Positions 17,452 through 26,466 of a DNA stretch of 33,879 nucleotides are shown in pieces. The stretch's first letter is position 1. Each line of letters begins with the position of its first letter. Position numbers and translations under genes: made by a program. The notes under the pieces were generated by a model. It was not told where the DNA came from, did not search any database, and saw only the letters and a list, made by a program, of their open reading frames with translations. This DNA is from Euplotes aediculatus (Eukaryota; Ciliophora; Spirotrichea; Euplotida; Euplotidae): the NCBI GenBank assembly GCA_030463445.1, contig JAQGFW010002161.1, forward strand, positions 1 to 33,879. The letters are read 5' to 3'.

Positions 17452-20400
17452 ATGCCTGTAAAAAAAATTAGTAATTCCCTTTGGCTATTGAGTGTACTCA
17501 TTATTTCTCTGATAGCCTGTAACCAGCAAAAAGATACTACCAGCGCAACAGAAAAAGTTTTTCGAAAAGTTCCGGTTGCTGAAACTGGCATAGATTTCAA
17601 AAACATGGTCGATGAAAATTATCAAAAGAATTATTTTGACAGTTTTGCCTATGTCTATAACGGTGCTGGTGTTGCTGTAGGAGATATCAATAACGACAGT
17701 TTGCCGGATATTTATTTTACCGGAAATGAAGTGCCGAATAAACTGTACCTGAACATGGGTAATTTGAAATTTAAAGATATTACTGAAGAAGCGGGCGTAA
17801 ATGGTGGAGCTGGTTGGGATAATGGAGTTACCATGGTGGATATCAACAATGACGGATGGATGGATATTTATGTGTGCAAAGGTGGCTTCCGCGATTCAGA
17901 CGCTTCGAGAAAAAATCTGCTTTATGTAAACCAGGGGAATGGGCAGTTTAAAGAAATGGCAGCGGATTACGGAATTGCTGATAGTGGTTATTCTCAGCAG
18001 GCGCTCTTTTTTGATATGGACAACGACAATGATCTTGATCTCTATATTGCTGCAAGACCGGATTCCTTTTATCTCGGCTTATCGCAGATGGTAAAAGGAA
18101 AAAGAAATCCGCCCGATCATTGCAGGAATAAATTATACAGGAACGATGCGGGAACCTTTACAGAAATAGGCAAACAGGCAGGCATTGGTCAAACCTATGG
18201 ATATGCACTTTCTGTGACCAATGCCGATTTAAACAACGATGGATACGAAGATATTTTCATTTCCAATGACTATGCGGATAATGATTATATGTTTATCAAC
18301 CAGGGTAACGGTACTTTCAAAGACCAGATAAAAACTGCTACCAATCACAATTCTCTTTTCTCCATGGGGGCTGATATCGCCGACATAAACAATGATGGGA
18401 AAGAAGATATCATGGTCATGGAAATGCTGCCGGAAAATTATAAGCGCTCAAAAGTTTCCATGCCGCGTATGGATGTAGAGGGATTCTGGGCAATTGTAGA
18501 CAGTGGATTCCAGCGCCAGTACATGCATAATGTATTACACCTGAACCAGGGAAATTTGTTCTTCAGCGATATCTCCCAGTTGGCAGGCGTTTCCAAAACA
18601 GAGTGGAGCTGGTCTACCTTGCTGGCTGATTTTGATAACGACGGACAGCGCGACATATTCGTTGCAAATGGATATCGCCGCGATCTTTTTGATGGTGATA
18701 TACTGGACAAACAGAACGCCTATGTGAAAGCAAATCTGCATCGGTATACATCGGCTGCTGATATGTTTGAACGCGGATTTAAAGAATACATTGAGATTTA
18801 TGATCCGATCAAAGTTCGCAATTACCTGTTTAAAAATACCGGCGATCTTCAGTTTGAAAATGTATCCGAAGCCTGGGGGTTTGAAGACAGTACCTTCTCC
18901 AACGGAGCTGCTATGGCGGATTTTGATAATGATGGAGATGTTGACCTGGTAATCAATAACCTGGATATGGAAGCGCATTTGTATGAAAATATTTCAAACG
19001 GAAAACATGGGTTTCTGCAAGTGAAACTGGAAGGACCGAAAGGAAACCCGGATGGAATCGGTGCAAAACTATCGCTCTATTATGAGGGAAAACTTCAGCA
19101 ATATTTTGAACAGAAAACAGTAAGGGGATATCTCTCTTCCAATGATCCGGGAATTCATTTCGGTCTGGGTCAGCAAAAAACAGCAGATAGCCTGGTGATA
19201 CGATGGCTGGATGGAAAAGTGAATGTACTGCGCAACCTGGAAGCAAATCAGAGAATACGCTTTGCTTATAAAGAGGCAACCATTCCATCTGGTTTTGAGC
19301 CGCTTATTCAACCCTTGTTTACCGCAAATTCGACGCTGTTTACATCACCCTTTATCCATCGTGAAAATGAGTATGATGAATACAGGGATCAGATTCTCTT
19401 GCCACATATGTTTTCCAAATCAGGTCCTTTTATGGCGATGAGTGATGTGAATGGAGACGGACAGGAAGATATTTATATTGGGGGTGCTGCCGGACAGGCG
19501 GGTCGCATCTATATTCAGCAGGGTGACCGGTTAAAAGTACAAGCTGTTCCTGCATTTGAAAAAGATGCTGCCTACGAAGATGAGGGAGCTGTTTTTTTTG
19601 ATGCAGACGGTGATGGAGATATGGATTTATATGTAGTAAGTGGTGGCTCTGCTTATCCGGAAGGTGCCGAACAGTACAAAGACAGGCTGTATGTAAACAA
19701 TGGAAAGGGACAGTTTCAAAACGCCGAATTAATAAATACCTCTAGTTCCGGCTCTTGTGTGGTAGCCTATGATTTTGATGGTGATGGCGACCTGGATGTT
19801 TTCAGAGGAGGTAGGGTAGTGCCACATCGATATCCCTATGCCCCAAGAAGTTATCTGCTGGTTAATGAAAAAGGTAAACTGGTCGACCGGACAAGCGAAC
19901 TGGCTCAGGAACTGCTGGAGCCGGGAATGGTGCATACGGCTGCCTGGGCTGATCTGGATGGCGATAAAAAAGTTGAATTGATCATCAGTGGCGAATGGAT
20001 GCCCATCCGGATATTTTCTTATTCAGGAGGTAAAATGCAAGAGCAGACCAATCGTTTTCAGCTAAACGGAACAGAAGGATGGTGGAACAAAATTATTGCA
20101 GTAGATATTGACAAGGATGGCGATCAGGACCTGGTAGCCGGCAACCTCGGTGAGAATTATAAATTTAAAGCGAGTGCTAAAAAGCCATTTGAAGTGTACG
20201 CAAAGGATTTTGATAATAATGGCAGCAATGACATCTTTCTCGCCAAATACAATGGTGCCACACAGGTGCCAATACGCGGCAGGGAATGCACTTCACAACA
20301 ATGTCCCTTTATTGCTGAGAAATTTCCAACCTTCCTGTCGTTTGCCGAATCTGATCTGAAAACAATTCTGGGTGATCAGATCGAATCGGCCCTTCACTAT

Positions 20401-20778
20401 AAAGTGCACCAGTTTTCAAGTTTGCTGTTTATAAATGAGGGAGGGCGGTTCAGGCAACAGCGTTTACCGGTGGAAGCGCAATTGTCTGCCGTTAATGGAA
20501 TCATTGTACATGATTTTGATGCGGATGGAATCAATGATATTTTATTATCCGGAAATAAATTTGATGTGGAGGTGGAAACCACTCCGGCTGATGCTTCTCC
20601 GGGTTTGTTCCTGAAAGGAGCAAACGGTCTTCAGTTTAAGTCAGTAGGGATAGAGGAATCCGGTTTTTTTGTTCCGTACAATGTAAAAGACATGCAATTG
20701 CTGAAGCAGGGCACGGGTTACTCTGTGCTGGTCAGCTCGAATAACGATTCACTCAGAGCATTCAAACTTGTCAGATAG
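17452..20778 (+). CDS. Large FG-GAP/VCBS-repeat and ASPIC/UnbV lipoprotein
   Basis: This is a predicted outer-membrane-associated lipoprotein of 1108 residues. I chose the ATG at 17452 because it gives a clean signal ending in LIAC (lipidated Cys23) and removes the overlap with the haloperoxidase gene that a start at 17377 would create. Fourteen calcium-binding-type D-x-(D/N)-x-D-x3-D repeats (for example [23 protein letters not shown]) are split seven and seven by a central ASPIC/UnbV domain at about residues 508-603 ([13 protein letters not shown] to VIRWLDGK). This suggests two seven-bladed propellers joined by the ASPIC domain. Members are common near SusC/D genes in Bacteroidota; function is unknown, with surface binding or scaffolding the usual guess. 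The next gene starts 2 bp after its stop. Confidence 0.88.
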   Translation: MPVKKISNSLWLLSVLIISLIACNQQKDTTSATEKVFRKVPVAETGIDFKNMVDENYQKNYFDSFAYVYNGAGVAVGDINNDSLPDIYFTGNEVPNKLYLNMGNLKFKDITEEAGVNGGAGWDNGVTMVDINNDGWMDIYVCKGGFRDSDASRKNLLYVNQGNGQFKEMAADYGIADSGYSQQALFFDMDNDNDLDLYIAARPDSFYLGLSQMVKGKRNPPDHCRNKLYRNDAGTFTEIGKQAGIGQTYGYALSVTNADLNNDGYEDIFISNDYADNDYMFINQGNGTFKDQIKTATNHNSLFSMGADIADINNDGKEDIMVMEMLPENYKRSKVSMPRMDVEGFWAIVDSGFQRQYMHNVLHLNQGNLFFSDISQLAGVSKTEWSWSTLLADFDNDGQRDIFVANGYRRDLFDGDILDKQNAYVKANLHRYTSAADMFERGFKEYIEIYDPIKVRNYLFKNTGDLQFENVSEAWGFEDSTFSNGAAMADFDNDGDVDLVINNLDMEAHLYENISNGKHGFLQVKLEGPKGNPDGIGAKLSLYYEGKLQQYFEQKTVRGYLSSNDPGIHFGLGQQKTADSLVIRWLDGKVNVLRNLEANQRIRFAYKEATIPSGFEPLIQPLFTANSTLFTSPFIHRENEYDEYRDQILLPHMFSKSGPFMAMSDVNGDGQEDIYIGGAAGQAGRIYIQQGDRLKVQAVPAFEKDAAYEDEGAVFFDADGDGDMDLYVVSGGSAYPEGAEQYKDRLYVNNGKGQFQNAELINTSSSGSCVVAYDFDGDGDLDVFRGGRVVPHRYPYAPRSYLLVNEKGKLVDRTSELAQELLEPGMVHTAAWADLDGDKKVELIISGEWMPIRIFSYSGGKMQEQTNRFQLNGTEGWWNKIIAVDIDKDGDQDLVAGNLGENYKFKASAKKPFEVYAKDFDNNGSNDIFLAKYNGATQVPIRGRECTSQQCPFIAEKFPTFLSFAESDLKTILGDQIESALHYKVHQFSSLLFINEGGRFRQQRLPVEAQLSAVNGIIVHDFDADGINDILLSGNKFDVEVETTPADASPGLFLKGANGLQFKSVGIEESGFFVPYNVKDMQLLKQGTGYSVLVSSNNDSLRAFKLVR

Positions 20779-20780
20779 AG

Positions 20781-22844
20781 ATGCGCTGGGTACTGCTATA
20801 TGTGTTTTTTTTAGCCGCCTGCGGCGAGGCTGAATTGAATCGATTGGCTACAGCCGGCAGTCCGTATTTGAAGCAGCATGCTGACAATCCGGTTGACTGG
20901 CACGAGTGGGGAGAGGAAGCCTTGACAAAAGCCAAACAGGAAAACAAGCCCTTGCTGATCAGTATTGGGTATGCATCCTGCCACTGGTGTCATGTAATGG
21001 AAGAAGAATCCTTTATGGATACTGCAGTTGCAAGAATAATGAATGAATTATTCATTTGCATAAAAGTGGATCGGGAGGAACGACCGGATATTGACCGGGT
21101 ATATATGAACGCCTGTGAATTGGTAAGTGGTAATGCAGGATGGCCCTTGAATGCCTTTGCCTTGCCGGATGGCAGTCCGTTTTATGCTGGTACTTATTAT
21201 GAGAAAGAGAACTGGAAATCTTTACTGTTGCAGATCAGTAAAACCTATCGGCAGCAACCTGGAAAGGTAAGGCTACAGGCCCAATCCCTTACTCATGGAA
21301 TAGCAGAACTGGAATTTTCCATCATTGATATGTCTGTTGAGAGTACATCGTTTACAAAGGTTGACTATCAGCAAATTTATTCCGCTATGAAAAGCCGGTT
21401 GGATACAGTGCATGGCGGATTGAAGGGAGCCCCGAAATTCCCGGCACCTCCATTGCTTGAATTTCAACTGCAGCATGCGGCCATTACACAGGATACAGCA
21501 GCGTTGAAAATATTGCTGAATACCCTGCATAAAATGGCATTGGGTGGAATCAATGATCAGCTGGAGGGCGGTTTTGCAAGGTATACAGAAGACAGTGCCT
21601 GGGGAACTCCTCATTTTGAAAAAATGCTCTATGACAATGCACAGTTAATCAGTGTTTATTCCAAAGCGTTTAAACTAACCCGTGATCCTTTGCTGGAAAA
21701 AACGGTAAGGCGAACACTGGATTTTGTGAACCAGACTTTGAAAACACCGGATGGCGCGTATTTTAGTTCCACCAATGCTGTGTCGGGTGATGGAGAAGGA
21801 CATTATTACACCTGGAGCTACGCCGAACTGGAAAAACTGATTCCTTCTTTCCTGCCAGCGTACAGCAGTTATTACCAGCTTAGTCCATCCGGAAACTGGA
21901 AGAACGGAAGATCTGTTCTGAGGGCAGCTTTTACGGAAAAACAATATGCTGAATTGCATAAACTGGATGTAAGCTCATTTGCTGCTCAATTAGCAGCCAC
22001 GAACGAACAACTACTGGTTCATCGCCGGAAAAGAGAAATGCCATCGGTGGATACAAAAATCATTACATCCTGGAATGCACTGATGTTACTGGCCTATGTG
22101 GATGCGTATGCTGCATTTAATGATACCGCCTTTTTGAAGCGGGCGTATCAGTTAAGTGATTTTCTTGCATTGGCAATGGAGAATGGTATGCGGCATACAT
22201 TAGGAACTGGCCAGAAAGGAAATGAAGTATTTCTGGAAGATTATATGTTGGTGGCAAAGGCATTTCTTCGGTTGTATCAACAGGACTTTAATAAAGAATG
22301 GCTATTCCGATCGGCCAGGCTTTGTGAAGATGCCATAAATAAATTCTATGATAAGAAGTCCGGGTTATTTTATTTCACCAGTGCTGATAGATCATATCCG
22401 GCGATCCGTAAACTTGGATTGGCAGATACCGAACTTCCTGCACCCAATGCCATTGCTGCTACGCTCTTATGGGAGCTTGGCATCGTACTGGATAAAAAGG
22501 ACTATCTCCAACTCTCTGAAAGTCTGTTTGCTAAAATCAGACGGGAATTATCTGGTGAAAAAGCTACCTACTATGGAAGCTGGGCAGTTTTAGCCGGGTG
22601 GTTTGGGTACGGGACAAAGGAAGTGGCGATTGCGGGTGCGGATGCACGTAAAATGAATCAAATAGTACAGAACAACTATTTACCCCTGGCTATTTTTCTT
22701 GGAACTGAAAAAGAGGAATTCATTCCCTTGCTCAGGGATAAGGTTCCGAACGAAAAAACATTGATTTATGTGTGTGAAAAAGGCTCCTGTAAACGACCTG
22801 TTGATGAACCGAAGCAGGCTATAGAGCAAATCTATAAGCAGTAA
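20781..22844 (+). CDS. DUF255 (SPATA20/YyaL-like) thioredoxin-domain protein with lipoprotein signal
   Basis: The 687-residue product matches the usual full length of the DUF255 family: an N-terminal thioredoxin-like domain followed by an alpha/alpha-barrel like those of N-acylglucosamine epimerases. Family hallmarks are [18 protein letters not shown], the CHWC motif (Cys67 and Cys70) in [25 protein letters not shown], and [17 protein letters not shown]. Homologues are generally described as cytosolic proteins of uncertain function. Here the N terminus reads [16 protein letters not shown], a short hydrophobic segment with a lipobox (Cys14), implying export. The gene starts 2 bp after the FG-GAP lipoprotein gene, so the pair is almost surely co-translated. 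A redox or carbohydrate-modifying role is only a guess. Confidence 0.88.
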   Translation: MRWVLLYVFFLAACGEAELNRLATAGSPYLKQHADNPVDWHEWGEEALTKAKQENKPLLISIGYASCHWCHVMEEESFMDTAVARIMNELFICIKVDREERPDIDRVYMNACELVSGNAGWPLNAFALPDGSPFYAGTYYEKENWKSLLLQISKTYRQQPGKVRLQAQSLTHGIAELEFSIIDMSVESTSFTKVDYQQIYSAMKSRLDTVHGGLKGAPKFPAPPLLEFQLQHAAITQDTAALKILLNTLHKMALGGINDQLEGGFARYTEDSAWGTPHFEKMLYDNAQLISVYSKAFKLTRDPLLEKTVRRTLDFVNQTLKTPDGAYFSSTNAVSGDGEGHYYTWSYAELEKLIPSFLPAYSSYYQLSPSGNWKNGRSVLRAAFTEKQYAELHKLDVSSFAAQLAATNEQLLVHRRKREMPSVDTKIITSWNALMLLAYVDAYAAFNDTAFLKRAYQLSDFLALAMENGMRHTLGTGQKGNEVFLEDYMLVAKAFLRLYQQDFNKEWLFRSARLCEDAINKFYDKKSGLFYFTSADRSYPAIRKLGLADTELPAPNAIAATLLWELGIVLDKKDYLQLSESLFAKIRRELSGEKATYYGSWAVLAGWFGYGTKEVAIAGADARKMNQIVQNNYLPLAIFLGTEKEEFIPLLRDKVPNEKTLIYVCEKGSCKRPVDEPKQAIEQIYKQ

Positions 22845-22878
22845 AACATTTCTACTCATTAATTGCACAAAATTGCTA

Positions 22879-22906
22879 CCGTGCTGTACGCTACACGGCT
22901 ATTTTT
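22879..22906 (+). terminator. Weak terminator candidate after the DUF255 gene
   Basis: A 5-bp stem (CCGTG at 22879-22883, CACGG at 22894-22898) is followed by CTATTTTTAT. It sits between the DUF255 stop and the GH43 start, where a transcript end would be expected. The stem is short, so confidence is low. Confidence 0.3.
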
Positions 22907-22933
22907 ATCCGGCTTCAATTAATCTAAAATAAT

Positions 22934-24598
22934 ATGAAAAGAATTATTTGTTGGATACTTCAGTTGATACTGATGCAACAGTTATGTGCTCAGCAAACCT
23001 ATACCAACCCTATATTGACCGGATTTTATCCGGATCCCAGTATTTGTCGTGCCGGAGATGATTATTATATCGTGAATTCTTCCTTTGCCTATTATCCCGG
23101 TTTGCCCATATTCCATAGTAAGGATCTGGTTAGCTGGAAGCAGATCGGTCATGCTTTGGACCGGCCGGAGCAATTGCCACTAATTGGTGCCGGTGTATCG
23201 AGAGGTCTGTTTGCTCCTTCCATCAGTTATTACAGGGGTATTTTTTACATCGTTTGTACCCTGATTGACAAGGGCGGTAATTTTGTGATAACGGCTACGA
23301 ATCCTGCGGGACCCTGGAGCAATCCGGTATACATCAAAGAGGTAAATGGTATTGATCCTTCGCTGTTTTTTGATGAAACAACCGATAAGGCATACATCAT
23401 CTACAACAGTGATCCTCCTGATCGGAAAACTTTATGGAATGGACACCGTACCATCCGGATGTATGAATTTGATTATAAGGAAAAAAAAGTGGTGGGAGAT
23501 GAACGCTTGCTGGTGAATGGAGGAGTAGATACGTCCAAACATCCGGTATGGATTGAAGCCCCGCATATTTATAAAATAAAAGACTGGTATTATCTGATGT
23601 GCGCAGAAGGGGGTACCGGCTACAATCATTCCGAAGTTATCTTCAGAGGTACATCGCCTACTGGTCCTTTTCAACCATGGGATCAGAACCCAATTCTTAC
23701 GCAACGGCACCTGGATCGTTCCAGAAAAAATCCAATTACAACGGCTGGACATGCCGACCTGGTTGAAACTCCGCAAGGGGAATGGTATGCTGTATTTCTG
23801 GGATGTCGCCCTTATGAAGGAGATCATTACAATATTGGACGCGAAACTTATTTAACACCGGTAACCTGGACAGCAGATGGCTGGCCTGTGATCACAAAAG
23901 GCCTGGAAGAAATACAATACCGTTACCCGTTGCCAAAGGGAGTCAAGGGAAAACCGGCAAATGCGTTTAGCGGAAATTTTACTTTTAGAGATGATTTCAA
24001 GGAAAAAGCATTGAATTTACGCTATACCTTTCTCCGGACTCTGACAGAGCAATGGTATTCAACCAGCAGCCAACCCGGATGGCTGGAACTTTCGCTTCGA
24101 CCACAAACCGTTAGTGGAAAGGATAATCCTTCTTTTGTAGGATTCCGGCAGCATCACCACGAAGCAAGTGCAAGTACCAAAATGAATTTTTCTGCAGCAA
24201 GTGCAAATGAAAAAGCAGGGTTGATCATCTTTCAGAATGAGACGCATTTTTATTATCTGTGTAAATCTGTTGAGGCAGGGAAACCGGTCGTGCAATTGTA
24301 TAAATCAGAAAAGGATAGCATGCAATTAGTGACAGCTGTACCGGTTGATTCTGACAAAGAAACGATATACCTAAGGATTGAACCCAATAAAGCAGTTTAT
24401 ACATTTAGCTGGTCGTCTGATGGAAAGCGTTGGGAAAAATTAAAAGAACTGGATGGTCGGTTTTTAAGTACGGCTACTGCCGGTGGATTTGTTGGGTCAG
24501 TTTTCGGATTGTATGTTACCTCAATGGGTGAAAAAAGTGCTGGTAAAGCATCGTTTGACTGGTTTGAATACACTGGAAAGGATGCCGTATTTCGCTGA
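22934..24598 (+). CDS. GH43 family glycosidase (beta-xylosidase / alpha-L-arabinofuranosidase type) with C-terminal lectin-like domain
   Basis: The 554-residue exported enzyme starts with a signal peptide ending near MQQLCAQ. The five-bladed propeller holds the three family residues: Asp34 in FYPDPS (general base), Asp141 in NGIDPSLFF (pKa modulator) and Glu208 in WIEAPHIY (general acid). After about residue 340 comes a concanavalin-like C-terminal domain (FRDDFKEKALNLRYTFLR onward), the layout of larger beta-xylosidase and arabinofuranosidase subfamilies. It would release terminal xylose or arabinose. It has its own 89-bp upstream gap, and its stop is 1 bp from the stop of the convergent MFS gene. 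Family is secure; sugar specificity is not. Confidence 0.93.
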   Translation: MKRIICWILQLILMQQLCAQQTYTNPILTGFYPDPSICRAGDDYYIVNSSFAYYPGLPIFHSKDLVSWKQIGHALDRPEQLPLIGAGVSRGLFAPSISYYRGIFYIVCTLIDKGGNFVITATNPAGPWSNPVYIKEVNGIDPSLFFDETTDKAYIIYNSDPPDRKTLWNGHRTIRMYEFDYKEKKVVGDERLLVNGGVDTSKHPVWIEAPHIYKIKDWYYLMCAEGGTGYNHSEVIFRGTSPTGPFQPWDQNPILTQRHLDRSRKNPITTAGHADLVETPQGEWYAVFLGCRPYEGDHYNIGRETYLTPVTWTADGWPVITKGLEEIQYRYPLPKGVKGKPANAFSGNFTFRDDFKEKALNLRYTFLRTLTEQWYSTSSQPGWLELSLRPQTVSGKDNPSFVGFRQHHHEASASTKMNFSAASANEKAGLIIFQNETHFYYLCKSVEAGKPVVQLYKSEKDSMQLVTAVPVDSDKETIYLRIEPNKAVYTFSWSSDGKRWEKLKELDGRFLSTATAGGFVGSVFGLYVTSMGEKSAGKASFDWFEYTGKDAVFR

Positions 24599-24599
24599 T

Positions 24600-25802
24600 T
24601 TATTGGATGGTCATACGAAAGCGTATGACCATGGCTGATAGGAAGGTTAACAGGGCCACAGCATAAATGGCTATATCCAGGTTAAATAGATCTGCCAGGA
24701 TTCCGGTTAGTAAGGCGCCAATGGCGTAACCAAGATCGCGCCAGAGCCGGAAAATACCAATGCTGGCGGCGCGGTCTTTGGGGTGTGTGCAATCGGCGAT
24801 GGTGGCTAAAAAAGTTGGATATACCATCGCGGTTCCTATTCCCAATAAAACAGATAAGGAAATAAAATGCGTTATTGTAGTTGCTATTGGAAAAAGCAAC
24901 AATGCCAGCGCCTGTGCAAACATGCCGGTATAGAGTAATTTTTTCTTACTATAGGTATCTGCCAGATGACCGGTAAATAGTTGTGTGATACCCCAAACAG
25001 CCGGATAAATGGCAGTAATTAGCCCGATTTGTCCGATGCCGAATCCTTTTGATGCCAGTACCAAGGGGAAGAGTCCCCATGCCATGCCATCGTTCAGGTT
25101 ATTGATCAGTCCGGCTTGCGTAACAGTACCCAGGTTAGGATCTGACCAGGTTGTTTCGCGGAAAAGCTTTTTTCTTATGGGTATATTCCTATCGGCGGCT
25201 TCTTTTGCAACATGGTGCATGGTGTCTTTAATCAGGAAAATACTCGTCAGTAATCCAGCCACAGCTAATACGATACCTGAATAAAAGGGAACGGGGCGGA
25301 TTCCATAGCTGGCAGCGAGCCAGCCTGTCAGAAAGGCCACTCCCGCCACTGCGAGATAACCGGCGAATTCATTGAGGCCCATAGCGAAGCCTCTTTTTTT
25401 CTCTCCAACGAGATCTATTTTCATTACAACTGTACTGCTCCAGGTAAGTCCCTGGTTAATGCCAAGTAAAACATTGGCTGCGATTATCCAGTTCCAGGAA
25501 GGCGCGTAAATCAGCAAAAAAGGAACCGGCAGGCCAATGATCCAACCGGCAATGAGTAAGCGCTTTCTGCCGAATTTATTTGCCAGTGATCCGGTAAAAT
25601 AATTGGTCAGCGCTTTTACGATTCCAAAAACAATAATAAAAGATAAAATAGCGGTTTTTGCTGCCATCTGAAAAGCCTCTTCGGCCAATAAGGGCAGGAT
25701 GGATCGTTCGAGTCCTACCATACCACCAACAAAGGCATTAACAATCACCAGCAGCGTGAATTGTTTCCAGTTTTCTTTTAATCCTAGTTGAATGGACTGC
25801 AT
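24600..25802 (-). CDS. MFS transporter
   Basis: This is a 400-residue inner-membrane major-facilitator protein with about 12 hydrophobic helices. The family's motif A occurs in the first cytoplasmic loop as GSLANKFGRKRLLIAG, and a related copy GHLADTYSKKKLL in the second half. It could import a sugar or other product or act as an efflux pump; the sequence does not say. It lies 55 bp after the Crp/Fnr gene and in the same direction, so it is probably the last gene of the sulfatase-Crp-MFS operon. Its final codons form a strong hairpin. Confidence 0.88.
   Translation of the reverse strand: MQSIQLGLKENWKQFTLLVIVNAFVGGMVGLERSILPLLAEEAFQMAAKTAILSFIIVFGIVKALTNYFTGSLANKFGRKRLLIAGWIIGLPVPFLLIYAPSWNWIIAANVLLGINQGLTWSSTVVMKIDLVGEKKRGFAMGLNEFAGYLAVAGVAFLTGWLAASYGIRPVPFYSGIVLAVAGLLTSIFLIKDTMHHVAKEAADRNIPIRKKLFRETTWSDPNLGTVTQAGLINNLNDGMAWGLFPLVLASKGFGIGQIGLITAIYPAVWGITQLFTGHLADTYSKKKLLYTGMFAQALALLLFPIATTITHFISLSVLLGIGTAMVYPTFLATIADCTHPKDRAASIGIFRLWRDLGYAIGALLTGILADLFNLDIAIYAVALLTFLSAMVIRFRMTIQ
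24607..24632. terminator. Perfect 11-bp hairpin at convergent GH43 / MFS ends
   Basis: ATGGTCATACG (24607-24617) and CGTATGACCAT (24622-24632) are exact inverted copies around an AAAG loop. The hairpin lies inside the last codons of the MFS gene and just past the GH43 stop. There is no T-run on either strand, so it may be a bidirectional pause or 3'-end stabiliser rather than a classical terminator. Confidence 0.5.
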
Positions 25803-25838
25803 TTGAAGACAAAGTTCCCTTTGAATACTGCCGGCAGA

Positions 25839-25854
25839 TTTATCAAATGATAAA
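25839..25854. promoter_or_regulatory. Palindrome upstream of the MFS gene
   Basis: TTTATCA and TGATAAA flank a 2-bp AA spacer, giving a 16-bp near-palindrome between the Crp/Fnr stop and the MFS start. Its symmetry and position next to a Crp/Fnr gene make it a candidate operator, but it does not match the FNR (TTGAT-N4-ATCAA) or Crp consensus, and it is AT-rich. Confidence 0.28.
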
Positions 25855-25857
25855 AAA

Positions 25858-26424
25858 TCAGCGGGCTGCCCGGATCCGGCTCAGGCTAACCTGGGTAATA
25901 CCGAGGTAGGAAGCTATGTATTTGAGCGGTACACGATTGATTAAATCGGGAGTAGTTTCAAGCAGGCTATGGTATCGCTCTTCCGCACTGTTGAACTGAA
26001 GGGATTCAATCCGGTTAATAGTGTCAATGTAGGCTGCTTCTATAATCTTTCGGAAAAGGCGCTCGATTTCGGGATAAGCATCAAACAGTGCAAAAAATTT
26101 TTGCGAATCAATAGCAATCAGATCGGCGGTCTCCAGCACCTGTATTCCTTTTCGGCTAGGCCTACCCGTGAATAAACTTTCGGCGCGGGCAATGATGCTG
26201 TTCTCAAAATAAAATCCTTCAGTGATATCAATTTCATCGTTGAGGTAATAAATGCGGGCTATTCCGTTTTCCAGGTAGTAGATGGTTTGGCAGGTTTGCC
26301 CGATGTTCTGAAGATTTTTGTTTTTCTGAATGGTGACCGGTTTACAAATGGCTTCTATTGCCTCCAGCGCCGGGGCGGAGAGTGGCTGAAACTGATGGAA
26401 GTATTGCTGAAGTGCCCGATACAT
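25858..26424 (-). CDS. Crp/Fnr-family transcriptional regulator
   Basis: The 188-residue protein has an N-terminal cyclic-nucleotide-binding-type beta barrel (about residues 20-120, including NLQNIGQTCQTIYYLENGIARIY in part) and a short C-terminal helix-turn-helix (PLKYIASYLGITQVSLSRI). No Cys cluster of the Fnr type is visible. The Bacteroidota members of this group often act on nearby transporter genes. It lies between the sulfatase and MFS genes on the same strand, with gaps of 42 and 55 bp, so it may regulate its own operon. The signal it senses is unknown. Confidence 0.88.
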   Translation of the reverse strand: MYRALQQYFHQFQPLSAPALEAIEAICKPVTIQKNKNLQNIGQTCQTIYYLENGIARIYYLNDEIDITEGFYFENSIIARAESLFTGRPSRKGIQVLETADLIAIDSQKFFALFDAYPEIERLFRKIIEAAYIDTINRIESLQFNSAEERYHSLLETTPDLINRVPLKYIASYLGITQVSLSRIRAAR

Positions 26425-26426
26425 TT

Positions 26427-26456
26427 GAGTACAATGTTAAGACAATGTATTGACTC
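26427..26456 (-). promoter_or_regulatory. Inverted and direct repeats just upstream of the Crp/Fnr start
   Basis: GAGT(A)CAAT (26427-26435) and ATTGACTC (26449-26456) are 8-bp inverted arms with one bulged base. Inside and overlapping them, ACAATGT occurs twice (26431-26437 and 26442-26448), 11 bp apart, one helical turn. The element ends 2 bp before the start codon, so it could be an autoregulatory binding site or an RNA hairpin masking translation. Confidence 0.3.
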
Positions 26457-26466
26457 CGGGTTGCTC

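Noticed and set aside
18535-18978. A 147-codon open frame on the minus strand inside the FG-GAP gene
   Set aside because: The opposite strand encodes clear FG-GAP repeats; the frame shows no family features.
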